From NCBI RefSeq assembly GCF_022829465.1, contig NZ_JAKSXZ010000146.1, positions 434,001-498,000 on the forward strand: a stretch of DNA of 64,000 nucleotides, in the 5' to 3' direction. The notes under the pieces are model-generated. The model was not told the DNA's origin. It was given only the letters and a program-made list of their open reading frames with translations, and made no database searches. Made by a program: the position numbers and the translations under genes. Origin of the DNA: Methylobacterium sp. J-067 (GTDB taxonomy: Bacteria > Pseudomonadota > Alphaproteobacteria > Rhizobiales > Beijerinckiaceae). Within the stretch, counting starts at the first letter, position 1. Each line of letters begins with the position of its first letter. Positions 7,003-15,804 of this stretch are shown here, piece by piece.

Positions 7003-8454
7003 ATGGATAGCTCCGGCCTGATGGCGCGCAAGTCCGTCGAGGACATCGTCTCGGGTGGGGAAGCGGAGGCGCAGAGCCTGTCGCGCACCCTCGGGCCGTT
7101 CTCCATCATGGCTATGGGGATCGGCGCCATCATCGGCGCGGGTATCTTCGTGCTGACCGGCACCGCCGCTGCGCAATATGCGGGCCCGGGCATCATGCTG
7201 TCCTTCGTGCTCGGCGGCATCGCCTGCGCCTTCGTCGGCCTGTGCTACTCCGAGATGGCCGCCCTGATCCCCGTGGCGGGGTCGAGCTACACCTACACCT
7301 ACGCGACGCTGGGCGAGTTCTTCGCGTGGCTGATCGGCTGGGACCTGATCCTCGAATACGCGATGGGCGCGGCGACGGTGGCGGTTGGCTGGTCGGGCTA
7401 CGTCACGAGCATCCTCAAGGATGTCGGGATCGTCATCCCGGCCCAGATCGCCCACGCGCCGGGCACCGCCATCGAGGGCGGCGGCACCGCCCTGTTCAAC
7501 CTGCCCGCCGTGCTGATCGTGGCGGTGCTGACCCTGCTCCTGATGCGCGGCACCAAGGAATCCGCGCGGCTCAACAACATCATGGTGGCGGTGAAGCTCG
7601 TAGTCGTCCTCGCCTTCATCGGGCTGGGCTGGCGCTACACCAACTCGGCCAACTGGAGCCCGCTGATCCCGCCGAACGACGGCACGTTCGGCCAGTACGG
7701 CTACAGCGGCATCCTGCGTGGCGCGGGCGTCGTGTTCTTCGCCTTCATCGGCTTCGACGCGGTCTCGACGGCGGCGCAGGAGGCTAAGCGCCCGCAGAAG
7801 GACATGCCCATCGGCATCCTCGGCTCGCTGGCGGTGTGCACGATCCTCTACGTGCTGGTGGCGGCGGTGCTCACCGGCCTCGTCCCCTATAAGGACCTGA
7901 ACGTGCCGGACCCGATCGCCAAGGGCGTGGACGTGATTGGCATCGGCTGGTTCGGGGCGCTCATCAAGCTCGGCGCGCTCACCGGGCTCACCACGGTGAT
8001 CCTCGTGCTGCTCTACGGCCAGAGCCGGATCTTCTACACGATGGCCTCGGACGGGCTGCTGCCGAAGCTGTTCTCCCACGTCCACCCGACCTACCAGACG
8101 CCCTACCGCAGCCAGGCCTTGATCGGCACCTGCGTCGCCCTGGTGGCGGCGCTCGTGCCGATCAACATCCTCGGCGAGATGGTGAGCATCGGGACGCTGG
8201 CCGCCTTCTGCCTCGTCTGCGGGGCGGTGATCCACCTGCGCCGCACCGAGAAGCGGATGAAACGCCCGTTCCGCGTCCCCGCCGTGCCGCTGGTGCCGAT
8301 CCTCGGCATCCTATTCTGCCTGCTGCTGATGGCGGGCCTGCCCCTCGACACGTGGCTGCGCCTCTTCATCTGGATGGCGATCGGCCTCGTGATCTACTTC
8401 TTCTACGGCCGCCGCCACTCCGTGCTGCGCAAGCGCAACGGGACGACGGCCTAG
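7003..8454 (+). CDS. APC-family amino-acid permease (CAT-like)
   Basis: Inner-membrane amino-acid transporter of the cationic amino-acid transporter (CAT/YfnA-like) branch of the APC superfamily. The 483-residue protein opens TM1 with the substrate-binding loop GIGAIIGAGIFVLTG, has about 12 hydrophobic segments, and contains the TM6 signature FFAFIGFDAVSTAAQEAKRP. ATG at 7003 is the first start in frame with a normal pre-TM1 tail; a second ATG at 7021 is possible. Its 3' end overlaps convergent moaB by 4 bases. The substrate is not predictable; the structured leader may respond to an amino acid. Confidence 0.88.
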   Translation: MDSSGLMARKSVEDIVSGGEAEAQSLSRTLGPFSIMAMGIGAIIGAGIFVLTGTAAAQYAGPGIMLSFVLGGIACAFVGLCYSEMAALIPVAGSSYTYTYATLGEFFAWLIGWDLILEYAMGAATVAVGWSGYVTSILKDVGIVIPAQIAHAPGTAIEGGGTALFNLPAVLIVAVLTLLLMRGTKESARLNNIMVAVKLVVVLAFIGLGWRYTNSANWSPLIPPNDGTFGQYGYSGILRGAGVVFFAFIGFDAVSTAAQEAKRPQKDMPIGILGSLAVCTILYVLVAAVLTGLVPYKDLNVPDPIAKGVDVIGIGWFGALIKLGALTGLTTVILVLLYGQSRIFYTMASDGLLPKLFSHVHPTYQTPYRSQALIGTCVALVAALVPINILGEMVSIGTLAAFCLVCGAVIHLRRTEKRMKRPFRVPAVPLVPILGILFCLLLMAGLPLDTWLRLFIWMAIGLVIYFFYGRRHSVLRKRNGTTA

Positions 8455-8999
8455 CCCGCCCCCCGCCGCAGGTGCTCGTCGAGGCGGGGCATGATCTCGA
8501 CGAAGTTGCAGGGGCGGTGGCGGTAATCGAGCTGCTGGCCGAGGATGCCGTCCCAGGCGTCCCGGCAGGCACCGGGTGAGCCCGGCAGCACGAAGACGTA
8601 GGTCGATTTCGCCACGCCCGCGGTCGCGCGTGACTGCAGGGTCGAGGTGCCGATCTTGTCGTAGGAGATGCGGTGGAACACCGCCGAGAAGCCGTCCATG
8701 CGCTTCTCGAACAGGGGCTCCAGGGCCTCCGGCGTCACGTCGCGGCCGGTGAAGCCGGTGCCGCCCGTGGTCAGCACCACATCGACGGTCGGGTCGGCGA
8801 GCCACGCCTCCACCTGCGCTCGGATCCGCGCCACCTCGTCGGGGACGATGGCGCGGCCGGCGAGGCGGTGCCCCGCCTCGGTCAACCGCCCGACCAGGGT
8901 GTCGCCCGAGCGGTCGTCCTCGGGCTTGCGCGTGTCGGAGACGGTCAGCACCGCGATCCCCAGGGGGATGAAACGGCGGGCTTCGGAAATATCGGCCAT
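8451..8999 (-). CDS. moaB: Molybdenum cofactor biosynthesis protein B
   Basis: Member of the MogA/MoaB family that binds or adenylylates molybdopterin during molybdenum cofactor synthesis. 182 residues, with AVLTVSDTR near the start, the family glycine motif LTTGGTGFTGRDVTPE, and the pterin-binding SRATAGV and FVLPGSPGA segments. This is the usual length for MoaB. The start is ATG at 8999. Molybdoenzymes such as formate dehydrogenase are central in methylotrophs, which fits the host, but no other moa gene is nearby. Confidence 0.92.
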   Translation of the reverse strand: MADISEARRFIPLGIAVLTVSDTRKPEDDRSGDTLVGRLTEAGHRLAGRAIVPDEVARIRAQVEAWLADPTVDVVLTTGGTGFTGRDVTPEALEPLFEKRMDGFSAVFHRISYDKIGTSTLQSRATAGVAKSTYVFVLPGSPGACRDAWDGILGQQLDYRHRPCNFVEIMPRLDEHLRRGAG

Positions 9000-9054
9000 C
9001 GGTCAGGGCTCTCCCGGTCGTGACGGGAGATATGGGACGGACCCGAACGAAGGG

Positions 9055-9609
9055 TTAGGCCGCGCGTCGTCGCGCGGCCGCTCCGGCGGCCGGCACCGCC
9101 ACCGGCTCGGGCAGGCCCGTCGCCCGCAGGATGCCCTCCGCCCCCGCCAGGGCGCCCTCGCGCAGCTCCAGCCCGAGAAAGCGGTCGCGCTCGAACGGGC
9201 CGGGCATGGCGAGGCCGGTGGCGAGATCGCCGCGGAAGCCGAACCGGGCATAGTAGGGCGCATCGCCCATGAGCAGGATCGCCCCGTGGCCCAGCGCCTC
9301 GGCCCGGCCGATGGCCGCCTGCATCATCACCGAGCCGAGCCCCTGGCCCTGCACCGCCGGATCGACGGCGAGCGGCCCGAGCAGCAGCGCGGCCCGGTCC
9401 GGCCCGGCCTCGACGTGCCACAGGCGCAGGGTGCCGACGAGCTGGCCCCGGCGCATCGCCGCGAAGGCGAGACCGCGCGCGGGCAGACGCCCCTCGCGCA
9501 GGCGCTCGGAGGTCTTGGCACGGCGGTGGCCGGGAAAGCAGACGTCGAGCAGGCGCTCGCGCGCCGGGACGTCGTGGGGGAATTCCGTGCGGATCTCGAT
9601 CACAGGCAT
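9055..9609 (-). CDS. GNAT-family N-acetyltransferase (YhbS-like)
   Basis: Acetyl-CoA-dependent acyltransferase with unknown acceptor. 184 residues: the acetyl-CoA motif A region LLLGPLAVDPAVQGQGLGSVMM with the Q/R-x-x-G-x-G/A loop, then MGDAPYYARFGFR, typical of the YhbS group. ATG at 9609. It lies just downstream of the decarboxylase gene on the same strand with 82 bases between. A link to polyamine metabolism is only positional. Confidence 0.85.
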   Translation of the reverse strand: MPVIEIRTEFPHDVPARERLLDVCFPGHRRAKTSERLREGRLPARGLAFAAMRRGQLVGTLRLWHVEAGPDRAALLLGPLAVDPAVQGQGLGSVMMQAAIGRAEALGHGAILLMGDAPYYARFGFRGDLATGLAMPGPFERDRFLGLELREGALAGAEGILRATGLPEPVAVPAAGAAARRRAA

Positions 9610-9672
9610 GCCCTCCCAGGGCGGACCCAGGTGACAGAACAGGAGTGCGGACGGACGAATCCCTCCGCGCGT

Positions 9673-9692
9673 GCAGGGCGAGGGCGCCCTGC
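9673..9692 (-). terminator. Stem-loop after the decarboxylase stop codon
   Basis: GCAGGGCG-AGGG-CGCCCTGC, an 8-bp perfect stem that includes the last base of the TAG stop of the decarboxylase. No U-tract follows, so it is a weak or Rho-assisted terminator at best. Confidence 0.35.
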
Positions 9693-10858
9693 TAGATCAC
9701 GATCTGCTCCAACGGCGGGAAGCCGTTGAAGGCGACGGCCGCATAAGTCGTGGTGTAGGCGCCCGTTCCCTCGATCAACACCTTGTCACCGATCGAGAGG
9801 GAGACCGGCAGCGGGTAGTGCTGCCGCTCGTAGAGCACGTCCACCGAATCGCAGGTCGGGCCCGCGATCACGCAGGGCTCGGTCCGCTCGCCGTCGTGGC
9901 GGGTGCGAATCGGGTAGCGGATCGCCTCGTCCATCGTCTCGGCGAGGCCGCCGAACTTGCCGATGTCGAGGTAGACCCATCGGACCTCATCCTCGTCCGC
10001 GGACTTCTTCGAGACGAGCACAACCTCGGCCTCGATCATCCCGGCATTGCCGACCATGCCACGACCCGGCTCGATGATCGTCTCCGGGATGCGGTTGCCG
10101 AAATGCTTGGTGAGCGCGCGGAAGATCGCGTCGCCGTAGCTCTCCACGCCCGGGACGGCCTTCAGGTACTGGGTCGGGAAGCCGCCGCCCAGGTTGACCA
10201 TCGACAGGAAGATGCCCCGCTCGGCGCACTCGCGGAAGATCGCGGCGGCCGAGGCCAGGGCCCCGTCCCACGCCTCGGTGTTGCCCTGCTGCGAGCCGAC
10301 GTGGAACGACACGCCGTAGGCGGCGAGGCCCTGGCGGTGCGCGTGCTCCAGTACGTCGGTCGCCATCTCCGGCACGCAGCCGAACTTGCGGGAGAGCGGC
10401 CAGTCGGCGCCCGCGCCGTCGCACAGGATGCGGCAGAACACCTGCACCGCGCCCGCCTCGAGGCCGGCGGCAGCGGCGGCACGGGCGATCTTCTCGACCT
10501 CGGCCTCGCAATCCACCGCGAACAAACGGATGCCGTGCGCCAGGGCGCGGCCGATGCAGCGCTCCTTCTTGATGGTGTTACCGAACGAGATGCGCTCCGG
10601 CGTGGCGCCGGCGGCGAGCACCATCTCGATCTCGGCGACCGAAGCGGTGTCGAAGCAGGAGCCCATCTCGGCGAGCAGGCGCAGCACCTCCGGCGCCGGG
10701 TTCGCCTTCACGGCGTAGAACACCCGCGTGTCCGGGAGGGAGCGGGCGAAGGCGGTGTAGTTCTCGCGCACGACATCGAGGTCGAGCACCATCACGGGGC
10801 CCTCGTCGCGGCCGAGGTCGCGGCGCGCGCGCAGGAAGTCGCGGATCCGGTCGGTCAT
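9692..10858 (-). CDS. Type III PLP decarboxylase (ornithine/lysine decarboxylase)
   Basis: Alanine-racemase-fold amino-acid decarboxylase making putrescine from ornithine (or cadaverine from lysine), the entry to polyamine synthesis. 388 residues. It shows the PLP Lys in FYAVKANPAPEVL (K51), SFHVGSQ, the phosphate loop VNLGGGFP, the EPGRGMVGNAG block, and the catalytic Cys/Asp segment GPTCDSVDVL donated to the other subunit, which separates it from DapDC enzymes. ATG at 10858 has GGGAG seven bases upstream. The 668-base upstream region is unusually long and structured. Confidence 0.9.
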   Translation of the reverse strand: MTDRIRDFLRARRDLGRDEGPVMVLDLDVVRENYTAFARSLPDTRVFYAVKANPAPEVLRLLAEMGSCFDTASVAEIEMVLAAGATPERISFGNTIKKERCIGRALAHGIRLFAVDCEAEVEKIARAAAAAGLEAGAVQVFCRILCDGAGADWPLSRKFGCVPEMATDVLEHAHRQGLAAYGVSFHVGSQQGNTEAWDGALASAAAIFRECAERGIFLSMVNLGGGFPTQYLKAVPGVESYGDAIFRALTKHFGNRIPETIIEPGRGMVGNAGMIEAEVVLVSKKSADEDEVRWVYLDIGKFGGLAETMDEAIRYPIRTRHDGERTEPCVIAGPTCDSVDVLYERQHYPLPVSLSIGDKVLIEGTGAYTTTYAAVAFNGFPPLEQIVI

Positions 10859-11526
10859 GGTAGGCTCCCATCCACGTCTCGAGAGCGCCCTCTGCCGGGG
10901 CGCCATGTCGAAATCAGGCGACCTCGCGGCCGCCGGCGTCAGGGGGCGATGCGTCGCGCGGTGCGGCGTGCTTTGGAGACACGTCGATCCGAGCGGGCGC
11001 AGAGCACCCGGAAGCTGCCGTGGATTGGAAGGGAGAATCCCCACCGCACGCCGGGCAAAGAGAAACAAGCCTCTTCGGTGCCAACCTTTGGAGGGTCAGC
11101 GAGACCAAAAAAGCCCGTTCGTCGTTGCTTTAAGCTGCGTCCCCCGTGGAGAGCGGGGTTCGCCGGTTTCGCCTCCGGCTGCCGGTTGTTGTCGGGGTCC
11201 GGTGTTGCCACCTGGATTGCCGGAAGCGGGGGATCCACCCCCACGACCATCGATCCTAAGACCCCTGGCGGCTGTCCGGCAGTTGACCGGATACCCACCA
11301 ACCGACACGCGGCCACAGGCACGTGCGAAATTGGGCAGGGCGGACATAAGGGCTGACGACCCCGACGGCAAGACCGAATTGTGCCCCATCCCCAAAATGC
11401 AACCCGCCGGGCCGTTGGTGTTGCAGCGGCGCCGCATCCGGGGCATCTCCCACCGGCACAGGGATCCGACGGACGGGCGATGGCAGGGCCGAGAGTGACG
11501 CAATCGACCGCAGCGCGGGCCGCCGC
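10859..11526 (-). promoter_or_regulatory. Long 5' region of the decarboxylase, possible speF-type leader RNA
   Basis: No gene is supported in these 668 bases between the divergent decarboxylase and acetyltransferase genes. On the minus strand the part near 11041-11160 departs from the GC-rich background. It has a CCCCG-N7-CGGGG hairpin (11142-11158), a run of six U at 11105-11112, and paired CCTC...GAGG and CCAA...TTGG segments. Alphaproteobacterial ornithine decarboxylase genes are known to have a conserved 'speF' leader RNA. I infer that this is one from position and structure but cannot confirm the consensus. Confidence 0.4.
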
Positions 11527-12012
11527 GTGAACGCTCCCCTCCGCGAGATGCCGCCAGCCCGGCCGGAACCCGATCTGCGCCCGGCCACCCTCGGCGACCT
11601 CGACGCGCTGGTCGCCCTGGAACACGCCGCCTTCGCCACCGACCGGGCGGAGCGGCGGGCGATCCGCCACGCGATCCGCTCGCCCACCATGGACGTCCTG
11701 GTGGCGCTCCTGGACGGGGACGTGCTCGTCGGCGCAGCGGTGCTGGAGCGCCGCCGGGCGAGCCGCATCGCCCGCCTCGCCTCCATCGCCGTGGCGCCGA
11801 ACCGGGGCGGGCTCGGCCTCGGCGGCCACCTCCTCGACGCGGCGGAGGAGACCGCCCGCGCCCATGGCTGCGACCGCCTGCGCCTGGAGGTCCGCGCCGA
11901 CAACGGCGCCGGCATCCGCCTCTACGAGCGGCGGGGCTACACGCGATTCGCGGTGCGGCCGGATTATTACGAGAACGGGATGGAGGCGTGGCGCTACGAG
12001 CGCCCCCTCTGA
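11527..12012 (+). CDS. GNAT-family N-acetyltransferase (RimI-like)
   Basis: Acetyltransferase of the RimI-like group; the acceptor may be a protein N-terminus or a small amine. 161 residues with RLASIAVAPNRGGLGLGGHLL (motif A) and LRLEVRADNGAGIRLYERRGY, the C-terminal signature of RimI-like enzymes. The start is GTG at 11527; no ATG is available upstream. It is divergent from the decarboxylase across the long regulatory gap, so a role in amine acetylation is conceivable but unproven. Confidence 0.82.
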   Translation: MNAPLREMPPARPEPDLRPATLGDLDALVALEHAAFATDRAERRAIRHAIRSPTMDVLVALLDGDVLVGAAVLERRRASRIARLASIAVAPNRGGLGLGGHLLDAAEETARAHGCDRLRLEVRADNGAGIRLYERRGYTRFAVRPDYYENGMEAWRYERPL

Positions 12013-12101
12013 GGCCCGCCCCGAAGACGCCCGATTAGAGGATTCTTACGGGCGGCGGCGCTAGATCCTGGGCGCCGCCGCTCCGCACGGACCCGAACGC
12101 C

Positions 12102-13544
12102 TTGGCCGTCATCGCCGCCTTCATCATCAATGCGGGGCTGAACTTCGTCCTCGGCCTGCTGATCGCGCGGCTCCTCGGCCCGGCCGATTTCGGCCGCTTC
12201 GCCCTGGCGACGACGGGGGCCATCGTCCTCAACACCGTGCTGTTCGAGTGGCTGCGCCTCTCGGCCACGCGCTTCTATTCCGGCCGCGTGCGGGTGGACG
12301 AGCCGTGGATCCGCCACGGGCTCGACCGGGCCTATCTCCGCCTCGGGATTCTCCTCGCCGCCGCCGCCGCCCTCTGCGGCGCCCTCGGCTACGGCGAGGG
12401 CGCGGAGGCCCGCGAGGCGGTTCTCTGCGGCACCGGCCTCGCGGCCCTCGGCATCGGCGTGTTCGATTATCACGCCGCGCTTGCCCGCGCCCGGTTCGAC
12501 GGCAAGCTCTATCTCGGCCTCGTCGCCGTGAAGAACGGTCTGGCCTTCGTGACGATGGCCGGCGCCGCGTGGTTCCTGCCGCAGCCGGCCTGGGTGCTCG
12601 CGGCGGCGGGGATCAGCCAGTTCCTGGCCGTGGTGCTGCTGCGGGGCTGGCTGCGCGATCCGGCGGCGACCTTCGAGCGGGCGCGGCTGTCGACGACCTG
12701 GGGCGTGTTCGCCCGCTACGGCCTGCCGCTGATCGCGGCGAACGCCGCCTACCAGCTCCTGTCCTTCGTGAACCGGGGCGCCGTGGCGAGCCATGCGGGC
12801 TTCGAGGAGGCCGGCTATTTCGCCCTCGCCGCCGACGTGACCTCGCGGGTGCTGACGACCCTCGGCATGGCCCTCGATCTGCTCCTCTTCCAGATCGCCG
12901 TCCACGCGGAGGAGCATCACGGCCGGGCGGCGGCGGAGGCGCAGGTGGCGCGCAACGCCGCGATGGTCTTCGCGATCCTGGCCCCCTGCGCCGTGGGATT
13001 CTGGGCGGTGCTGCCGGCCTTGCAGGCCCTCGTCGTGCCGGAGGCGTACCGGGGGCCGTTCGAGACCTACAGCCTCGCACTCCTCCCCGGCCTGTTCGCC
13101 TTTTCGATGATGCTCTACGCGGTGAGCCCCGGCGTCCAGATCCGCCGCCGGACGCTGCCGGTGATCGTCGCCGCCGTCATGGGCCTCGTCCTGAACGGGA
13201 TCGGGCTCCTTGTCCTGCCCGGGGCCTTCGGGGGGCTCGGCGTCGCCTTGGCGCAATCGCTCGGCCTCACGGGCGCCGGCCTGTGGCTCGGCTGGCGGGT
13301 GCTCACCGGCCCGGATCGGCTGACCTTCCCCTGGGGGCAGATCGGCGGGGCGGCGCTCGCCTGCCTCGCCATGGGCCTCGCGCTGGCCCCCTTCCGCCAC
13401 CTGCCGCCGGCCATGGCCCTTGCCGTGCTCGTGCCGGCGGGCATGGCGCTCTACGGCGCACTCGTGTGGGCCTTCGACATCGCCGGCCTGCGCGGGCAGG
13501 TCCTCGCGCGCCTGCGCCCCTCGCGGGCGGTGGCGGCGGAATGA
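12102..13544 (+). CDS. Polysaccharide flippase (Wzx/MATE-like, PST family)
   Basis: Inner-membrane exporter thought to flip lipid-linked oligosaccharides for envelope or exopolysaccharide assembly. 480 residues, about 12-14 hydrophobic helices. The N-terminus FIINAGLNFVLGLLIARLLGPADFGRFAL is characteristic of the polysaccharide biosynthesis / oligosaccharide flippase family. The start is probably TTG at 12102: the frame is open back only to a stop at 12036 and holds no ATG or GTG before it. No glycosyltransferase operon surrounds it. Confidence 0.8.
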   Translation: MAVIAAFIINAGLNFVLGLLIARLLGPADFGRFALATTGAIVLNTVLFEWLRLSATRFYSGRVRVDEPWIRHGLDRAYLRLGILLAAAAALCGALGYGEGAEAREAVLCGTGLAALGIGVFDYHAALARARFDGKLYLGLVAVKNGLAFVTMAGAAWFLPQPAWVLAAAGISQFLAVVLLRGWLRDPAATFERARLSTTWGVFARYGLPLIAANAAYQLLSFVNRGAVASHAGFEEAGYFALAADVTSRVLTTLGMALDLLLFQIAVHAEEHHGRAAAEAQVARNAAMVFAILAPCAVGFWAVLPALQALVVPEAYRGPFETYSLALLPGLFAFSMMLYAVSPGVQIRRRTLPVIVAAVMGLVLNGIGLLVLPGAFGGLGVALAQSLGLTGAGLWLGWRVLTGPDRLTFPWGQIGGAALACLAMGLALAPFRHLPPAMALAVLVPAGMALYGALVWAFDIAGLRGQVLARLRPSRAVAAE

Positions 13545-13571
13545 GAAAGGGGCGCCTGCGGCGCCCCTTTC
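13545..13571. terminator. Bidirectional terminator between flippase and prfB
   Basis: Perfect 12-bp stem GAAAGGGGCGCC / GGCGCCCCTTTC with a TGC loop. It begins one base after the flippase stop codon and ends 7 bases before the convergent prfB stop. The A/T ends of the arms give short U runs in both directions. Confidence 0.7.
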
Positions 13572-13578
13572 GAACCCG

Positions 13579-14707
13579 TTACTCGATGTCCTCGACCCCC
13601 TCGGCGCCGCCATAGACGCGCTGGGCCAGCGACGATTCCATGAAGGGGTCGATATGGCCGTCCAGCACCTCGTCCGGATCGGTGGACTGAGTGCCCGTGC
13701 GCAGGTCCTTCACCAGCTGATAGGGCTGCAGCACGTAGGAGCGGATCTGGTGGCCCCAGCCGATATCGGTCTTGGAGGCGGCCTCCGCATTGGCCTTCTC
13801 CTCGCGCTTCTTCAGCTCGGCCTCGTAGAGGCGGGCGCGCAGCATGTTCCAGGCGGTGGCCCGGTTCTTGTGCTGCGAGCGCTCCCGCTGGCACGCCACC
13901 ACGATCCCGGTCGGGTTGTGGGTGATGCGCACCGCCGAGTCCGTCGTGTTCACGTGCTGGCCGCCCGCGCCGGAGGAGCGGTAGGTATCGATCCGGCAGT
14001 CGGATTCCTTGATCTCGATCTCGATCCGGTCGTCGATCACCGGATAGACCCAGACGCTGGCGAAGCTGGTGTGCCGCCGGGCGTTGGAATCGTAGGGCGA
14101 GATCCGCACCAGACGGTGCACGCCGGATTCGGTCTTGAGCCAGCCGTAGGCGTTGTGGCCCTTGATCAGGAGCGTGGCGCCCTTGATCCCGGCCTCTTCG
14201 CCGTCGGTCATCTCGACCACGTCGACCTTGAACTTCCGCCGCTCGGCCCAGCGGGCGTACATGCGCTGGAGCATGTTGGCCCAATCCTGGCTCTCGGTGC
14301 CGCCCGCGCCGGCATGGACCTCGACATAGGTGTCGAACCCGTCCGCCTCGCCGGAGAGCAGGGTCTCGACCTGCCGGCTCGCGGCCTCCTTCTCGACGGC
14401 GATGATCTGCTGCTCGCCCTCGGTGATGGAGGCGGAATCGCCCTCCATCTCGCCGAGTTCGATCAGCGTCGCCGCGTCCTCGAGGTCGCGTTCGAGCTTG
14501 CGGATGGCCTGGACGGATTCATCGAGCTGCTGGCGCTCGCGCATCACCGCCTGGGCGGCCTCGGCGTCGTTCCACAGGTCGGGATCCTCGGAACGGGCGT
14601 TCAGCTCCGCGAGGCGTTTGTCGACTGTATCCCAGTCAAAGATGCCTCCTCAGCAGTCCTATAGACTGCTTGGCGGCATCCGAGGCTTGCTCGATCTCGG
14701 CGCGCAT
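13579..14707 (-). CDS. prfB: Peptide chain release factor 2, programmed +1 frameshift
   Basis: Terminates translation at UGA and UAA. The gene is read in two pieces. Codons 1-23 run from ATG at 14707 (MRAEIEQASDAAKQSIGLLR...) to CTT followed by an in-frame TGA (14638-14636). After a +1 slip at CTT-T the frame continues DWDTVDKRL... to the stop at 13579, giving 375 residues. An internal AGGAGG three bases before CTT is the stimulating Shine-Dalgarno. The GGQ motif (about 248-250) is intact. The codon-recognition tripeptide reads SPY (about 203-205) rather than the E. coli SPF. A 322-residue reading that starts inside this gene is a fragment. Confidence 0.96.
14635..14651 (-). promoter_or_regulatory. 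RF2 frameshift signal
   Basis: On the minus strand AGGAGG-CAT-CTT-TGA-C: a Shine-Dalgarno-like stimulator, slippery CTT, in-frame UGA and following C. This is the classic autoregulatory element, in which low RF2 lets the ribosome slip +1. Confidence 0.95.
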
Positions 14708-14788
14708 CTGGTGTTTCGAAGTGAGGTGTCAGGGCCGGGGTGATACCGGCCGCATCCGGCGGTGTAAATGGGCGAGGACGGCCCCGGG

Positions 14789-15787
14789 TCACTCCCCCGG
14801 CGGCGCCCATTGGTGGAACACCGTGCTGTCGAAGGCGAAGACCGGCTCGTCGCGCTGGTTCATCCCGGTGTTGCGGGCGAAGATCAGCCCCCAGCCGGGG
14901 CGCGAGGCCGAGGCGCGCTTGTCCGTGACCTTCGTGGCGAAGCGGATCGTGTCGCCCGCGTAGACCGGCCGGATCCAGCGCATGTTGCGGAAGCCGGGGG
15001 ACGGCCCCGATTCCGGCACGGGCCCGCGCTCGGCCGTGAAGGCGACGTCGCGGGCGCGGGTGGTGAGCAGGCGGTTCATGTAGGCCGCCGCCGTGTGCCA
15101 GCCCGAGGCGCAGAGCCCCCCGAAATGCGTCTGCCGCGCCGCCGCGTCGTCGAGGTGGAAGGCCTGCGGATCGTAGGCCCGCGCGAAGGCGATGATCGCG
15201 TCCGCGTCGAAGCTGGCGGCCCCGAGGTCCCGCGTCGCGCCGATGGCGAGGTCGCGCAGGTAGGGGACGGGCTCGGCGTCGTTGGGCTCCGCGACCGGGG
15301 ACGGCGTGCCGACCGTGACCGGGCGCGGCGGCAGGGGCTGCGTGCCGCGCCGCGCGAGCATGAAGGTGAAGCGTTGCGTCATCACCGTCTCGTCCCGCCC
15401 GTTCGCGAGGGCGAGCAGGGCGTTGACGAAGCCGAGGCCCGGCTTGGTGGCGCTGTCACGCAGGCCGGTGATCGTCAGGCTCACCCGCAGCGTGTCGCCC
15501 GGCAGGACCGGGGCGAGCCAGCGCAGTTCGTCGATGCCCGGCGCCCCGAGGGATGAGCCGCCCTGGAACGGCCCCTGCTGCAGGAGCCGCATCCCCAGCG
15601 CCGCCGTGTGCCAGCCCGAAGCGATGAGCCGGCCGGCGAAGGTCTGTTCCGCCGCCGCCTCGTCCAGGTGGAAGGGCTGGAAGTCGAAGGCCCTGGCGAA
15701 GGCGACGATGTCCTCGCGGCTCACCGTCATCGGTTCGCCGGTCAGCACATCGCCGACGGAATAATCCTCGAAGGCCAGTTCGGGCAT
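14789..15787 (-). CDS. Tandem MaoC-like hot-dog dehydratase
   Basis: Two MaoC-type (R)-hydratase domains in one 332-residue chain, each with the D/H-containing motif: FDFQPFHLDEAAA near residue 36 and YDPQAFHLDDAAA near residue 209. Both are followed by GLCASGWHTAA-type helices. Such proteins hydrate or dehydrate enoyl-CoA/hydroxyacyl-CoA esters. Candidate roles in a methylotroph are polyhydroxybutyrate or ethylmalonyl-CoA side reactions, but the substrate is not set by the sequence. It lies 17 bases after ychF, probably in the same operon, and upstream of prfB. Confidence 0.85.
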   Translation of the reverse strand: MPELAFEDYSVGDVLTGEPMTVSREDIVAFARAFDFQPFHLDEAAAEQTFAGRLIASGWHTAALGMRLLQQGPFQGGSSLGAPGIDELRWLAPVLPGDTLRVSLTITGLRDSATKPGLGFVNALLALANGRDETVMTQRFTFMLARRGTQPLPPRPVTVGTPSPVAEPNDAEPVPYLRDLAIGATRDLGAASFDADAIIAFARAYDPQAFHLDDAAARQTHFGGLCASGWHTAAAYMNRLLTTRARDVAFTAERGPVPESGPSPGFRNMRWIRPVYAGDTIRFATKVTDKRASASRPGWGLIFARNTGMNQRDEPVFAFDSTVFHQWAPPGE

Positions 15788-15804
15788 TCGACCCCGGACG
15801 TTGA

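Noticed and set aside
10939..11865. 308-codon minus-strand frame in the decarboxylase leader
   Set aside because: Extends antisense into the RimI-like gene, has no domain and no convincing start; region better explained as leader.
13579..14547. Shorter prfB starting at 14547
   Set aside because: It lacks the first 53 residues; the frameshift signal and upstream codons show the true start at 14707.
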